Source: a virus
IMG/VR virus record: IMGVR_UViG_3300020034_000021
Span: 1-52,769 of that record
DNA: 52,769 nucleotides
Direction: 5' to 3' (one strand)
This document shows, one piece after another, positions 8,638-15,097 of the stretch (the stretch's first letter is position 1; each line of letters opens with the position of its first letter). The translations under genes were made by a program, and so were the position numbers. The notes beneath the pieces were generated by a model. That model saw nothing but the letters and a program-made list of their open reading frames with translations. It had not been told where the DNA came from and ran no database searches.

Positions 8638-8677
8638 GGCGCGCTTCTTACCGGAGAACGTAGTATAGAAGCGCGCC
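8638..8677 (-). promoter_or_regulatory. Strong hairpin before the endolysin start (attenuator or terminator)
   Basis: An 11-bp perfect inverted repeat, GGCGCGCTTCT / AGAAGCGCGCC, with an 18-nt loop. In the transcribed (minus) direction it is followed by GTTTTC, a short T-run, and then the endolysin ATG. It could be a partial terminator separating the upstream lysis genes from endolysin, or a structure controlling translation of a start that has no Shine-Dalgarno. Confidence 0.6.
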
Positions 8678-8717
8678 GACCTATGCAGAGTAGAAGTTCA
8701 AAATACTCCGCAACGGT

Positions 8718-8969
8718 TCAGATCGGTTCAGGCGTCGGCGCGTCAGGAATCTTTTCATCCAGCTCATTCGCCTTCGCTTCGACAGCCGAAACCGCCGTTT
8801 CAAGTTCTGGCGAAACATCACCGCCAGCCGCGATCACGTCTCGCAGTTCCTGAATCGTCACTTTCAGTTCGTCGGTCGTCGTTTGCAGTCCGTCGATTTC
8901 CGTGCCAACCTTCGTCAGTTTGTCATTCAGAACGTTTACACGTCCTACCAATTCGCCTTGCGTTGCCAT
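8718..8969 (-). CDS. Small coiled-coil protein A
   Basis: 83 residues from the ATG at 8969, selected because GGAG lies 9 nt upstream; the frame upstream begins only with TTG. Heptad-patterned sequence throughout (VNVLNDKLTKVGTEIDGL, then LKVTIQELRDVIAAGG) and a C-terminal block 'SPELETAVSAVEAKANELDE' followed by a Pro-rich tail. The C-terminal block resembles that of its neighbour at 9000-9182, suggesting a tandem duplication. Function unknown; it sits in the lysis region. Confidence 0.75.
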   Translation of the reverse strand: MATQGELVGRVNVLNDKLTKVGTEIDGLQTTTDELKVTIQELRDVIAAGGDVSPELETAVSAVEAKANELDEKIPDAPTPEPI

Positions 8970-8999
8970 GTGATTAAGCTCCAAATAAAAAAAAATAAA

Positions 9000-9182
9000 C
9001 TACTGCTTCGTCCGCCTATGAATCTTTCGATTCAATTCTTTCACCTTTGCCTCCATAGCTTCAATTGCGGCTTCCATTTCTGGCGTTGCTTGGCCAGCAA
9101 CTTGATGAAAATGAATGTCACAGCGGATATTGACATTCAAATCTTGCACGTCATCGTCGCCGTGTTCGTGATCTCGTGCCAT
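9000..9182 (-). CDS. Small coiled-coil protein B, paralogue of its neighbour
   Basis: 60 residues from ATG 9182 (GAGGA 9 nt upstream). The acidic/His-rich N-terminus (MARDHEHGDDDVQDLNVNI) precedes 'TPEMEAAIEAMEAKVKELNR', which aligns with 'SPELETAVSAVEAKANELDE' of the 8718-8969 product: shared P-E-x-E-x-A-x-x-A-x-E-A-K-x-x-E-L. Unknown function; its position within the lysis/late block suggests a virion or lysis accessory role. Confidence 0.7.
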   Translation of the reverse strand: MARDHEHGDDDVQDLNVNIRCDIHFHQVAGQATPEMEAAIEAMEAKVKELNRKIHRRTKQ

Positions 9183-9212
9183 AAATAAATTCCTCAAAAA
9201 CTTAAACATAAA

Positions 9213-9491
9213 TTACAATCCGTAGTTAGCCCAATTGCCTCTGTTACCTGACTGCTTCCTATTCGGACGAATTTTCAGAAGCTTCCGTTTCTGTTGCTCT
9301 TCCAAAGTTAAAGGAATCACTTTAGTTAGCGGACACATAATGTTGTCGCGAATTTTTCGCCATTGTTCTGGCGAGACTTTCAACTGATCAATGTTTTCCT
9401 CAACAGTATAACTACGATTTTCTTCGTAGTTATACCATTTGCATTTTCGCTCTAATCGACGTTTATTGTAACTTGCAGTTGGCGACAACAT
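9213..9491 (-). CDS. Basic protein of unknown function
   Basis: 92 residues, strongly basic, rich in Arg/Lys and aromatic residues (RRLERKCKWYNYEENRSYT), with a C-terminal Gly/Asn/Arg tail. Its start overlaps the end of the lipoprotein gene at 9463 by 29 bp. I do not recognise a domain. Confidence 0.6.
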   Translation of the reverse strand: MLSPTASYNKRRLERKCKWYNYEENRSYTVEENIDQLKVSPEQWRKIRDNIMCPLTKVIPLTLEEQQKRKLLKIRPNRKQSGNRGNWANYGL

Positions 9492-10269
9492 AGGTTTTTT
9501 TGGAACCTGTCCAACTAACAGAAGTCACCGCAATACGATAATAGCTACTCGCGGCAACTTGATATGTGGGCATACAAGCAATACCTGTTTTAATGGTGCC
9601 GACCTTGCTACCGTTACGCCAACTGAACTTGCTGGGAACGCTAGCTGTAATCGTCGCGTTATAATCAGCAATGGCCTCAAATACGTCACCGCCAATCGTC
9701 TTGAGCGTTTGCGTACCGACCGTACAGGACTGGAAAATGGTCTGTGTCTTCGTCAGAGGCGGACAGGCCGCACCGCCATTACTGGCCGGAGTAACGACCG
9801 TGGCAGTTGCTTGCTGCGTCTTAGACTGCGCCCCATTGGTACAGACAGACCAGCCGCTGATATCCGTCCATGGTCCGAATGTTGAAATGACACAATTGAC
9901 TGGCGTTGGCGTGCCGCCGCTAATTGATTTACTGTCAATATTGGATAGATCAGACGACGCACCCGCGCTAGTAATCGCTCTCGCCGCAAAATACCAAGTA
10001 CCCGGCGCTAATCCTGTAATGACTGTGCCGCACGTTTTTCCAATAGTAGTAACCGTCTTATTTAACGTCGTTGGCGACGTGCCATAAAAATACGCAAAGC
10101 TGGCAAGATTGGTTAGTGGTGAGCCATCGGTGTTTTGTGTCGGTGCAATACAAATTAACGTTGCAGAGTCACTTTCAACCGCCAACGATGCAAAGCTTTG
10201 GCGCGCCTGTTCGACTTTCTTACAACCGACGACTGCTAAACAACATAGCAATGCGATAAGGATTTTCAT
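9463..10269 (-). CDS. Phage-encoded lipoprotein with FN3-like and TSP1-like segments
   Basis: 268 residues from ATG 10269, the start that places a signal sequence at the N-terminus: MKILIALLCCLAVVGCKK with lipobox AVVGC (Cys16). Residues ~35-120 have a fibronectin type III pattern (YFYGTSPTTLNKT followed by 'LAPGTWYFAARAITSAGASS'). Next comes a Cys/Trp segment like a thrombospondin type 1 repeat (FGPWTDISGWSVCTNGAQS, then a CPPLTKTQT turn). Lipid anchoring places it on the outer membrane or inner membrane surface. Roles could be superinfection exclusion or receptor masking, but this is inference. ATGA overlap with the 34-aa gene upstream. Confidence 0.75.
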   Translation of the reverse strand: MKILIALLCCLAVVGCKKVEQARQSFASLAVESDSATLICIAPTQNTDGSPLTNLASFAYFYGTSPTTLNKTVTTIGKTCGTVITGLAPGTWYFAARAITSAGASSDLSNIDSKSISGGTPTPVNCVISTFGPWTDISGWSVCTNGAQSKTQQATATVVTPASNGGAACPPLTKTQTIFQSCTVGTQTLKTIGGDVFEAIADYNATITASVPSKFSWRNGSKVGTIKTGIACMPTYQVAASSYYRIAVTSVSWTGSKKTYVVANCKLQ

Positions 10270-10370
10270 GAGTTCCGTTTCTCCCATTTCGCAATGCCCC
10301 ACTTATACACAGCGGGAACCGTAATGGTAACGACAAAGCCAATGACAATTCCGATAATAAGATTGATCAT
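10266..10370 (-). CDS. 34-aa single-pass membrane peptide in the lysis cassette
   Basis: Sequence begins MINLIIGIVIGFVVTITVPAV: one hydrophobic helix of ~20 residues followed by a positively charged tail (KWGIAKWEKRNS). Both ends overlap neighbours as ATGA (10367-10370 with the holin stop, 10266-10269 with the lipoprotein start), which argues strongly that it is translated. It could be an antiholin, pinholin-like peptide or other lysis-timing factor; nothing in the sequence decides. Confidence 0.72.
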   Translation of the reverse strand: MINLIIGIVIGFVVTITVPAVYKWGIAKWEKRNS

Positions 10371-10660
10371 GATTTCAATTCCTCTTTGACTGCGGCTGCT
10401 TCTTTAACAACTTCAATCTGCGCTTGCACTTTCGGTTGCGGAATAAGTTTCGCAACGATTGATGAAAAGAAAATCACCGCAGTTATGATCTGCGTATATT
10501 GTTGTGGAATTAAAATTCGTAGATTCTCCGGTAAATAAACCCATGCTTGAGTTATCACGTCAGGAAATGTCGAAAAAAAAGTGCTAATCAAAATTCCAAA
10601 TGTAGCGATACGAACGCTCCATGTTTTCCAAAGTAACTTCCACCACGGAACAACGTTCAC
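10367..10660 (-). CDS. Holin (class II-like, two membrane segments)
   Basis: 97 residues. Trp-rich cytoplasmic N-terminus (MNVVPWWKLLWKTW), a first hydrophobic segment (~16-38), a polar turn 'LPENLRILIPQQY', a second segment 'ITAVIFFSSIVAKLI', then a charged C-terminal helix. The 'YLPENLR...IPQQYTQIITAVI' pattern is common to holin-annotated proteins of proteobacterial siphophages. It lies with spanins and endolysin and would form the lesion that releases the M15 endolysin. Confidence 0.75.
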   Translation of the reverse strand: MNVVPWWKLLWKTWSVRIATFGILISTFFSTFPDVITQAWVYLPENLRILIPQQYTQIITAVIFFSSIVAKLIPQPKVQAQIEVVKEAAAVKEELKS

Positions 10661-10663
10661 AAT

Positions 10664-11086
10664 TCAATCCTTTTCGATATTAGTAATGCGCCGCTCTAAA
10701 TCCATAATGGCACGAGGAACATAAGGGTCAACAATTGTATGTTTCCAATGCTGCATAACAATGTTGCGATCTTCTAAAAGCTTTATGCGTACATCCATTT
10801 TGCCAATATCAATTGCCTGTGCAAAAATCGCTTTTGTTGTAGATCCAATTTCATCTAACTTTTTCAAATTCTCAGCATAAAAATGTTCACGCTGTTTATC
10901 CATTGCAGTTAGTCGTCTATCAAGATGCTCTGTGGTGACAATGTGTTTAGCATCAGCCAAAATCTTTTGAATATCAGCATCCAATTTATTCTGACGATGA
11001 TTGAACCACGCACCAATAACCGCACCGAGTACAGTGATAATTCCTATTGCCCAACTTGCAACAACTCGATATAACTCTTCGTTCAT
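10664..11086 (-). CDS. Membrane-anchored coiled-coil protein (N-terminal TM)
   Basis: 140 residues. One transmembrane helix at about residues 9-27 (VASWAIGIITVLGAVIGAW), then a long charged helix with heptads (ADIQKILADAKHIVTTEHL and onward). It stands beside the mirrored protein 11093-11581, which has its TM helix at the C-terminus, so the two may interact across or along the membrane. Lysis-region location suggests a lysis accessory, but no family is recognised. Confidence 0.7.
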   Translation of the reverse strand: MNEELYRVVASWAIGIITVLGAVIGAWFNHRQNKLDADIQKILADAKHIVTTEHLDRRLTAMDKQREHFYAENLKKLDEIGSTTKAIFAQAIDIGKMDVRIKLLEDRNIVMQHWKHTIVDPYVPRAIMDLERRITNIEKD

Positions 11087-11092
11087 TAGATT

Positions 11093-11581
11093 TCATTTCA
11101 TCAACACTATTGCAATTGCAATGACTGCACCGATACTAATAGTAACTAAAAATATCGTTGCTATGAAATTCTTAGATCCTTTGTCTTGACCTTCAATTCT
11201 TACAAATCGCTCTTTCAAATCATCTATTTTTGCATTAGTAGCGACGTTGGTTGTGTCAATCAATAACACTTGCTGATCAATTTGCTTTCCTATTGTCGTT
11301 TCAAATTTCCTAATTGACTCTTGAAGAGTTTCGATTTGTTTAGTGACCGACTCTTTCTGTGCCACTAATGTGATATCAACTACGTCATGTAAATGCGATA
11401 TAGCTTTATCAACTTCAGTCGGAACGCGAACTAAATTCTCATGCGCTACGATCACCGCTCTATCGACCGAATCAATTCGTTGCGTCAACAACTTCTCTAA
11501 ATGTTTTATCTCACGTTCTAAGTATTGAGTTGTCAATAACGAAGAATCGTTATATGCAACGGTATCCGGTTTGCCGTTCAT
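11093..11581 (-). CDS. Membrane-anchored coiled-coil protein (C-terminal TM)
   Basis: 162 residues. Long alpha-helical coiled coil ('YLEREIKHLEKLLTQRIDSV', further heptads to residue ~135), ending in a hydrophobic helix (FIATIFLVTISIGAVIAIAI) with a two-residue tail, i.e. tail-anchored topology. Similar proteins are common near phage lysis genes but lack an assigned function. It is the first gene of the long leftward late block; no clear sigma70-like promoter is visible in front of it, so it may depend on a late activator. Confidence 0.7.
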   Translation of the reverse strand: MNGKPDTVAYNDSSLLTTQYLEREIKHLEKLLTQRIDSVDRAVIVAHENLVRVPTEVDKAISHLHDVVDITLVAQKESVTKQIETLQESIRKFETTIGKQIDQQVLLIDTTNVATNAKIDDLKERFVRIEGQDKGSKNFIATIFLVTISIGAVIAIAIVLMK

Positions 11582-11619
11582 CAGCCCGCACCATACACTT
11601 GCATTATGACAAACGCAAA

Positions 11620-11651
11620 AAACCCCTAGCCAGTTGCCCAGCTAGGGGTTT
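11620..11651 (-). terminator. Rho-independent terminator of the 11696-12277 gene
   Basis: Inverted repeat AAACCCCTAGC / GCTAGGGGTTT with a 10-nt loop. On the minus strand the stem is followed by TTTTTTGCG, a proper U-tract. It lies 45 bp past the stop of the leftward gene at 11696. The stem is nearly the same as that of the rightward terminator at 24819-24856. Confidence 0.92.
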
Positions 11652-11695
11652 CGTCTTCCTGCGCCCCTACCAAGAGCGCGGCGCGAATCTTACGC

Positions 11696-12277
11696 TTATT
11701 CGGCGGAAGGATCAACGCGCCAAATGCGCGAGCCACCTTCGACCGTGCGTACGACAAACTTCCGTTCCTGCCGCGTAGCTGGCACCGAAATGCCTTTGCG
11801 CGTCAGTCGCATTTCGCCGGGGATATCCACCGCATACCGCTTGTTTGCACTCGCAATCGTAGACGCCAGATTCTTCGCAGGTTTGAGTACCTTAAAAGAC
11901 TGACCGACTTGCAGCGCATCGAACGGATAGGAACTGCCAACGCGACCGCGACCGACAATTGCCGGCATTTCAATACCATCCTCAATCAGAAACTGCGGCT
12001 TACCAAAATCACCAGCAGATACCGTACCAACGTCGCTAGCGCCAATCGTCTGAGACTGAGCCGCTTTGGCTGCTTTGTTCATAACTTCGATACCTTTGGG
12101 GGTGACTCGTGTGGCAATGTTGCCTACTTCGTCAGGAAAACCCTTATTCACTTCAATCAGCTTATCCGCCAACAATGGTGCATTAGCTACCGGTGAAGTG
12201 TAAATCCCCTGTTCGCCTGCCGCAGCAATGGTTGCCAACAGAGCCATGGTTGTTTCGTCATATCGCTTCTTAGCCAT
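11696..12277 (-). CDS. Conserved phage protein with winged-helix-like N-terminus (DUF7303-like C-terminus)
   Basis: 193 residues. The N-terminal ~65 residues look like a winged helix ('TTMALLATIAAAGEQGIYTS' then 'GNIATRVTPKGIEVM'). The C-terminal part has the pattern often seen in phage proteins of the DUF7303 kind: 'SYPFDALQVGQSFKV', 'ASTIASANKRY', 'RKFVVRTVEGGSRIWRV'. Such modules are suspected to bind nucleic acid; no activity is proven. It is a monocistronic unit with consensus promoter, good RBS (AGAGG, 7 nt) and strong terminator, which suggests abundant and independently timed expression, for example as a regulator or DNA-coating protein. Confidence 0.8.
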   Translation of the reverse strand: MAKKRYDETTMALLATIAAAGEQGIYTSPVANAPLLADKLIEVNKGFPDEVGNIATRVTPKGIEVMNKAAKAAQSQTIGASDVGTVSAGDFGKPQFLIEDGIEMPAIVGRGRVGSSYPFDALQVGQSFKVLKPAKNLASTIASANKRYAVDIPGEMRLTRKGISVPATRQERKFVVRTVEGGSRIWRVDPSAE

Positions 12278-12325
12278 TTTGTAAATCCTCTATAGTTGAA
12301 AAATCAAAATCAATACGCCATTCAA

Positions 12326-12353
12326 ATAATACCCTCTAATCCGTCAATGTCAA
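12326..12353 (-). promoter_or_regulatory. Sigma70-type promoter of the 11696-12277 gene
   Basis: On the minus strand, TTGACA (12348-12353), 16-nt spacer, TATTAT (12326-12331). It lies ~50 bp before the ATG at 12277. The adjacent TTGACG four to six bases on gives an alternative -35. The 12354-12450 stretch beyond it holds no gene that I can support. Confidence 0.75.
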
Positions 12354-12450
12354 TATGTAATTGCTTCGATTTGAAAAAAGAATCGGCCTACAGTCCTAGC
12401 GCGATCCAACTTGCCTTGTGGCATCTCTCTTCTAGCCATGCGGTTACGAC

Positions 12451-12648
12451 TTATAGGCGGTTGCTGCGAGAGTATATGATTCGGTTGACAGGGTTATTAG
12501 AACGATAAATAACGTCCTTGTCAACAAAATAAGCAACATGATATCGATTTGTTAAGTGCGTCGCAATTTCAGAAAGTGATTTGCCCACAATTACCATACT
12601 GCGAGCTATTGCCGTAGCCTGTACGATTTCACAGCGCTGGCAATTCAT
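12451..12648 (-). CDS. Small protein of unknown function, last gene of the left early operon
   Basis: 65 residues beginning with a CxxC (MNCQRCEIVQATAIARS), a helix-turn-helix-like middle ('VGKSLSEIATHLTNRYHV') and a basic tail. The start overlaps the GNAT gene stop (12645-12648, ATGA). No identifiable family. Confidence 0.65.
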   Translation of the reverse strand: MNCQRCEIVQATAIARSMVIVGKSLSEIATHLTNRYHVAYFVDKDVIYRSNNPVNRIIYSRSNRL

Positions 12649-12965
12649 GATCGGGCAACGTCGTTAGGATAGCGTACTAGGTACAACGTCCTTTCTTCGA
12701 CGAACCCTAAGCGCTTGTACCAGCGCACGAGCTGCGAATAGGACAACCCGCCGCTAGGAGCTACATGAAGCGCCAGAATCGTTCCAGATGCGTCTGCGTC
12801 GCGCAGTACCTTGGCCATGAGTGTACGCGCGTGACCTTGGCCACGAAATTCTAGTGGAACGTTAATGCGGTTAATGATCAGCCGCCTACGCGACACACGT
12901 TGCATTTCGTCGTCTGTCAGATCGACAATAGAACGTGTAGGAATGTCAAAATAGCAAGTTTTCAT
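12645..12965 (-). CDS. GNAT-family N-acetyltransferase
   Basis: 106 residues from ATG 12965 (MKTCYFDIPTRSIVDL), which overlaps the stop of the VRR-NUC gene as ATGA. The acetyl-CoA binding motif A is present: 'INVPLEFRGQGHARTLMAKV' with R-x-x-G-x-G/A, and the C-terminal 'LVRWYKRLGFVEERTLYLV' is the usual 'YxxxGF' end of GNATs. Substrate unknown; phage GNATs modify host proteins or DNA bases. A 19-bp stretch here (12882-12900) recurs at 14131-14149. Confidence 0.82.
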   Translation of the reverse strand: MKTCYFDIPTRSIVDLTDDEMQRVSRRRLIINRINVPLEFRGQGHARTLMAKVLRDADASGTILALHVAPSGGLSYSQLVRWYKRLGFVEERTLYLVRYPNDVARS

Positions 12966-13456
12966 GTGAGATACGCTTGGATCACGTCTCGCGCTTGTTG
13001 CCAGCCAAAGCAAACTTTCCATAAATAACCTTGTGACGTTACGAATGCACCAAATTCATTTTGTTTGTCTGATACGTCAGATGGCACACCATCTTTGCGC
13101 TTCAGTTCGATATACAATCCAAATCCAAACGCAATTAAACTTTCAATGTATTTATCCTTTGAATCGTATTTAGTCACCGGCAAACAGATATCCGCCACAC
13201 CGCTTTTTAAACCTTCCGCTTTCAACTGTCCTGCCGCTACCTTATTGCCTCGTGCACCAGCATTTGGTATGGCATAAATCCATTTCAATTGTGGATAATG
13301 ATAATGTGCTTCAGGCTGCGTATATGGTCCATTATTATAACAACTCATATCATTAGCTGTTTTAAATCCATATTTCATCGCCATATTACACCAGCACATA
13401 AGCGCCATTTGTTCGCCATGTTCTGTACCGCTCTTGGCCAATTGTTCAGGATTCAT
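12962..13456 (-). CDS. VRR-NUC domain nuclease
   Basis: 164 residues. The PD-(D/E)XK-type VRR-NUC core is visible: 'AIPNAGARGNKVAAGQLKAE' followed by 'GLKSGVADICLP' (catalytic Asp after G-V-A) and 'GLYIELKRKDGVPS' (E-x-K), then the closing 'FVTSQGYLWKVCFGWQQARD'. Stand-alone VRR-NUC proteins are structure-specific nucleases with Holliday-junction or flap activity, frequent in phages. ATGA overlap with the acetyltransferase suggests co-expression. Confidence 0.85.
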   Translation of the reverse strand: MNPEQLAKSGTEHGEQMALMCWCNMAMKYGFKTANDMSCYNNGPYTQPEAHYHYPQLKWIYAIPNAGARGNKVAAGQLKAEGLKSGVADICLPVTKYDSKDKYIESLIAFGFGLYIELKRKDGVPSDVSDKQNEFGAFVTSQGYLWKVCFGWQQARDVIQAYLT

Positions 13457-13458
13457 AA

Positions 13459-13653
13459 CTATCCTTCGATTCGATCTACAACGTCGTTACAGTAAATATG
13501 CTTGTTCCCTTTCGACAGACGCCAAAGCACAATATTCCCTAACGGCGGGGCTTCGCTCTTGCTATGACTCGGTTCCGTCACTGCTAATGCAATCCCATGC
13601 TTTTCACAAATCATACGCAAGTCATGCAGAAAGCTTTCACATTGTGGACTCAT
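13459..13653 (-). CDS. Small early protein of unknown function
   Basis: 64 residues, starts MSPQCESFLHDLRMICEKHG, then a beta-like segment with 'GNIVLWRLSKGNKHIYCNDV'. The start overlaps the 13650 stop as ATGA. Fold may be alpha plus beta hairpin; no family recognised. Confidence 0.65.
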   Translation of the reverse strand: MSPQCESFLHDLRMICEKHGIALAVTEPSHSKSEAPPLGNIVLWRLSKGNKHIYCNDVVDRIEG

Positions 13654-13871
13654 GATTGCCGCTCCCCATAAATAGCTTCGCGGGATTGTTTCACTAAAGC
13701 AATAAATAAATTGGCTGTGAAGCTATTAGAAAATACTCCGACCCATGTCTGACCATCTTCGCCGCCGGTGACAACTTCTTCGCCATCAAAAATATGTGTC
13801 ACAGTTAACGTTGACTTGTCAACCTTGACAACAACAGTATTTTTATATCTTTGTTTGGTTACGTTATTCAT
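13650..13871 (-). CDS. Small early protein of unknown function
   Basis: 73 residues: basic N-terminus, beta-rich middle (NTVVVKVDKSTLTVTHIF), then a helix. Joined to both neighbours by 4-bp ATGA overlaps at 13868-13871 and 13650-13653. Unknown family. Confidence 0.65.
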   Translation of the reverse strand: MNNVTKQRYKNTVVVKVDKSTLTVTHIFDGEEVVTGGEDGQTWVGVFSNSFTANLFIALVKQSREAIYGERQS

Positions 13872-14125
13872 TGTTTCATCCTCTCGCGTAAGCTGCGTGT
13901 CAGTTCCTTCATACGCTTCAATGTCCAGCCGACGCCAGTATGACCAGCGTCTAGTACACGAATGAAACCGGTTTTGTTATCGTAGCTCCATTCAGTCGGA
14001 CGACGAATGTAAGCGATCTCATAAGCACTGGCGTACGCCTTAAAGATCCTGCGAGCCGTTTTCATATACAACGGCTCTTTGTCTTTTGGCATCTTGATAT
14101 GGCTGTCAATTTGAATGTCGTTCAT
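13868..14125 (-). CDS. Small basic early protein of unknown function
   Basis: 85 residues, rich in Arg/Lys and aromatics, with a C-terminal amphipathic basic helix (LKRMKELTRSLRERMKQ). Possibly nucleic-acid binding. It begins on the ATGA overlap with the 26-aa gene upstream. Not recognised. Confidence 0.65.
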   Translation of the reverse strand: MNDIQIDSHIKMPKDKEPLYMKTARRIFKAYASAYEIAYIRRPTEWSYDNKTGFIRVLDAGHTGVGWTLKRMKELTRSLRERMKQ

Positions 14126-14202
14126 CCCGACCGCCTACGCGACACACGTCGCATTGCTTGTGCTAAGGATTCGCCCTTGCGCGGTTTAAACCAATCTTTC
14201 AT
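14122..14202 (-). CDS. 26-aa basic peptide
   Basis: Reads MKDWFKPRKGESLAQAMRRV plus SRRRSG. It starts at ATG 14202 and its TGA overlaps the next ATG (14122-14125), as most neighbours do. The encoding DNA shares 19 identical bases with the acetyltransferase gene (14131-14149 versus 12882-12900), in the same frame, so both proteins contain RVSRRR. Upstream sequence has only a weak GGAGC-like RBS. Confidence 0.5.
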   Translation of the reverse strand: MKDWFKPRKGESLAQAMRRVSRRRSG

Positions 14203-14236
14203 GTGCCTAGCTCCGTTGTTTATAGGAGCTGTGATG

Positions 14237-14497
14237 TTACCTTCTTTTATTCAATTCGTCAAACTTTTTCTGAAGCGACGTTGCAGCCGCTTGATTGAAA
14301 CGCGCTGCTGCGACCATCTGTTCATGCGTTGGCAAAAGCGCCAATATAACAGCCGACGCTTGCCATAGTTGTACCGCTAATCCCTTCGTACCGCGCAACT
14401 GCGCACTATCTCCGGCTTCGCGTAATCCTTTCGCAACATGCTTTGCATTAGCAATCAAATCAGCCGCGCTCATCTGTGTATAAGAATTGTCAGTCAT
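14237..14497 (-). CDS. Small helical early protein
   Basis: 86 residues from ATG 14497, which overlaps the stop of 14494-14733 as ATGA; this coupling is why I reject the longer start at 14524. All-helical, Ala-rich (MTDNSYTQMSAADLIANAKH and 'FNQAAATSLQKKFDELNKRR'). Not recognised. Confidence 0.65.
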   Translation of the reverse strand: MTDNSYTQMSAADLIANAKHVAKGLREAGDSAQLRGTKGLAVQLWQASAVILALLPTHEQMVAAARFNQAAATSLQKKFDELNKRR

Positions 14498-14733
14498 GCT
14501 TTTACCCTCGCGCCTTGAATCCATTTGTACTTCGGTTTGACTTCACGCGTCGGTCCGCTAAGTATGAGTCTTTCTGATTCCAGAATGTAAGGCATACATA
14601 AATTATGCAATCGCTCTAATGCAACAGCACGTTCTAATACCGAATGCTTTTGATCTAATCCCATAGCTGACAACGCTCTTGCCAGTTTAAGCTTTTCAGG
14701 TTCCTTTGCCATCAATGTCAAAAAAGTATCCAT
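14494..14733 (-). CDS. Small early protein of unknown function
   Basis: 79 residues, helical N-terminal half (EPEKLKLARALSAMGLDQKH) then 'RLHNLCMPYILESERLIL' and a basic tail ending KWIQGARVKA. Coupled to the next gene by ATGA. Not recognised. Confidence 0.65.
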   Translation of the reverse strand: MDTFLTLMAKEPEKLKLARALSAMGLDQKHSVLERAVALERLHNLCMPYILESERLILSGPTREVKPKYKWIQGARVKA

Positions 14734-14740
14734 ACGTCAC

Positions 14741-14896
14741 CTATAAGTGCGGAGGCCAAACTTTGCCCTGCGGCAACGGGAGAGGCGCAGCGAGGCGCAA
14801 ATCCCCGGCCAGTGCCCATGCAAGGGCATAGGCTGAAAAGGGAACCTGCGGCACCGTATGCACGCTGGTAGCATCTGGCAAGGCTTTCTTGTTCAT
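14741..14896 (-). CDS. 51-aa Pro/Ala/Leu-rich protein
   Basis: Start ATG 14896 has AGAGG 7 nt upstream and overlaps the upstream gene's TGA. Residues run MNKKALPDATSVHTVPQVPF, then a hydrophobic SAYALAWALAGDL stretch and a Pro-rich tail. The frame is open further upstream but that part is the overlapping gene 14893-15054 in another phase. Possibly weakly membrane-associated; unknown. Confidence 0.55.
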   Translation of the reverse strand: MNKKALPDATSVHTVPQVPFSAYALAWALAGDLRLAAPLPLPQGKVWPPHL

Positions 14897-15054
14897 GTGC
14901 GACACCTCTGCGGCACGGCGGCCACTTCTAACGTCACTTTCTGCGCTTCGACGTGCGCCAGATGACTTTTGCATTCGCGCCAGTGCGGGCCCGCCAATGG
15001 GCTAAACGTCTGACCGCAGAATGCACACAGGACTAATTTCACTTGATTCTTCAT
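14893..15054 (-). CDS. 53-aa zinc-finger-like protein
   Basis: Starts MKNQVKLVLCAFCGQTFSPL and continues to 'HWRECKSHLAHVEAQ'. The CxxC...C-x-x-H arrangement (Cys10, Cys13, Cys28, His31) resembles a single treble-clef or C2CH finger. The stop overlaps the next ATG. One of about ten small Cys-pair proteins in the early regions. Confidence 0.6.
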   Translation of the reverse strand: MKNQVKLVLCAFCGQTFSPLAGPHWRECKSHLAHVEAQKVTLEVAAVPQRCRT

Positions 15055-15097
15055 ACCTCATTATCGGTGCGACTGTCAAATACTTAAGTGATCTATG

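Noticed and set aside
12354-12450. Gene or terminator between the 12451 gene and the promoter at 12326
   Set aside because: No frame with start and RBS and no hairpin with a T-run found.
14897-14974. N-terminal extension of the 51-aa gene
   Set aside because: No RBS; it overlaps the out-of-phase Cys-finger gene, while the internal ATG has a good RBS and coupling.
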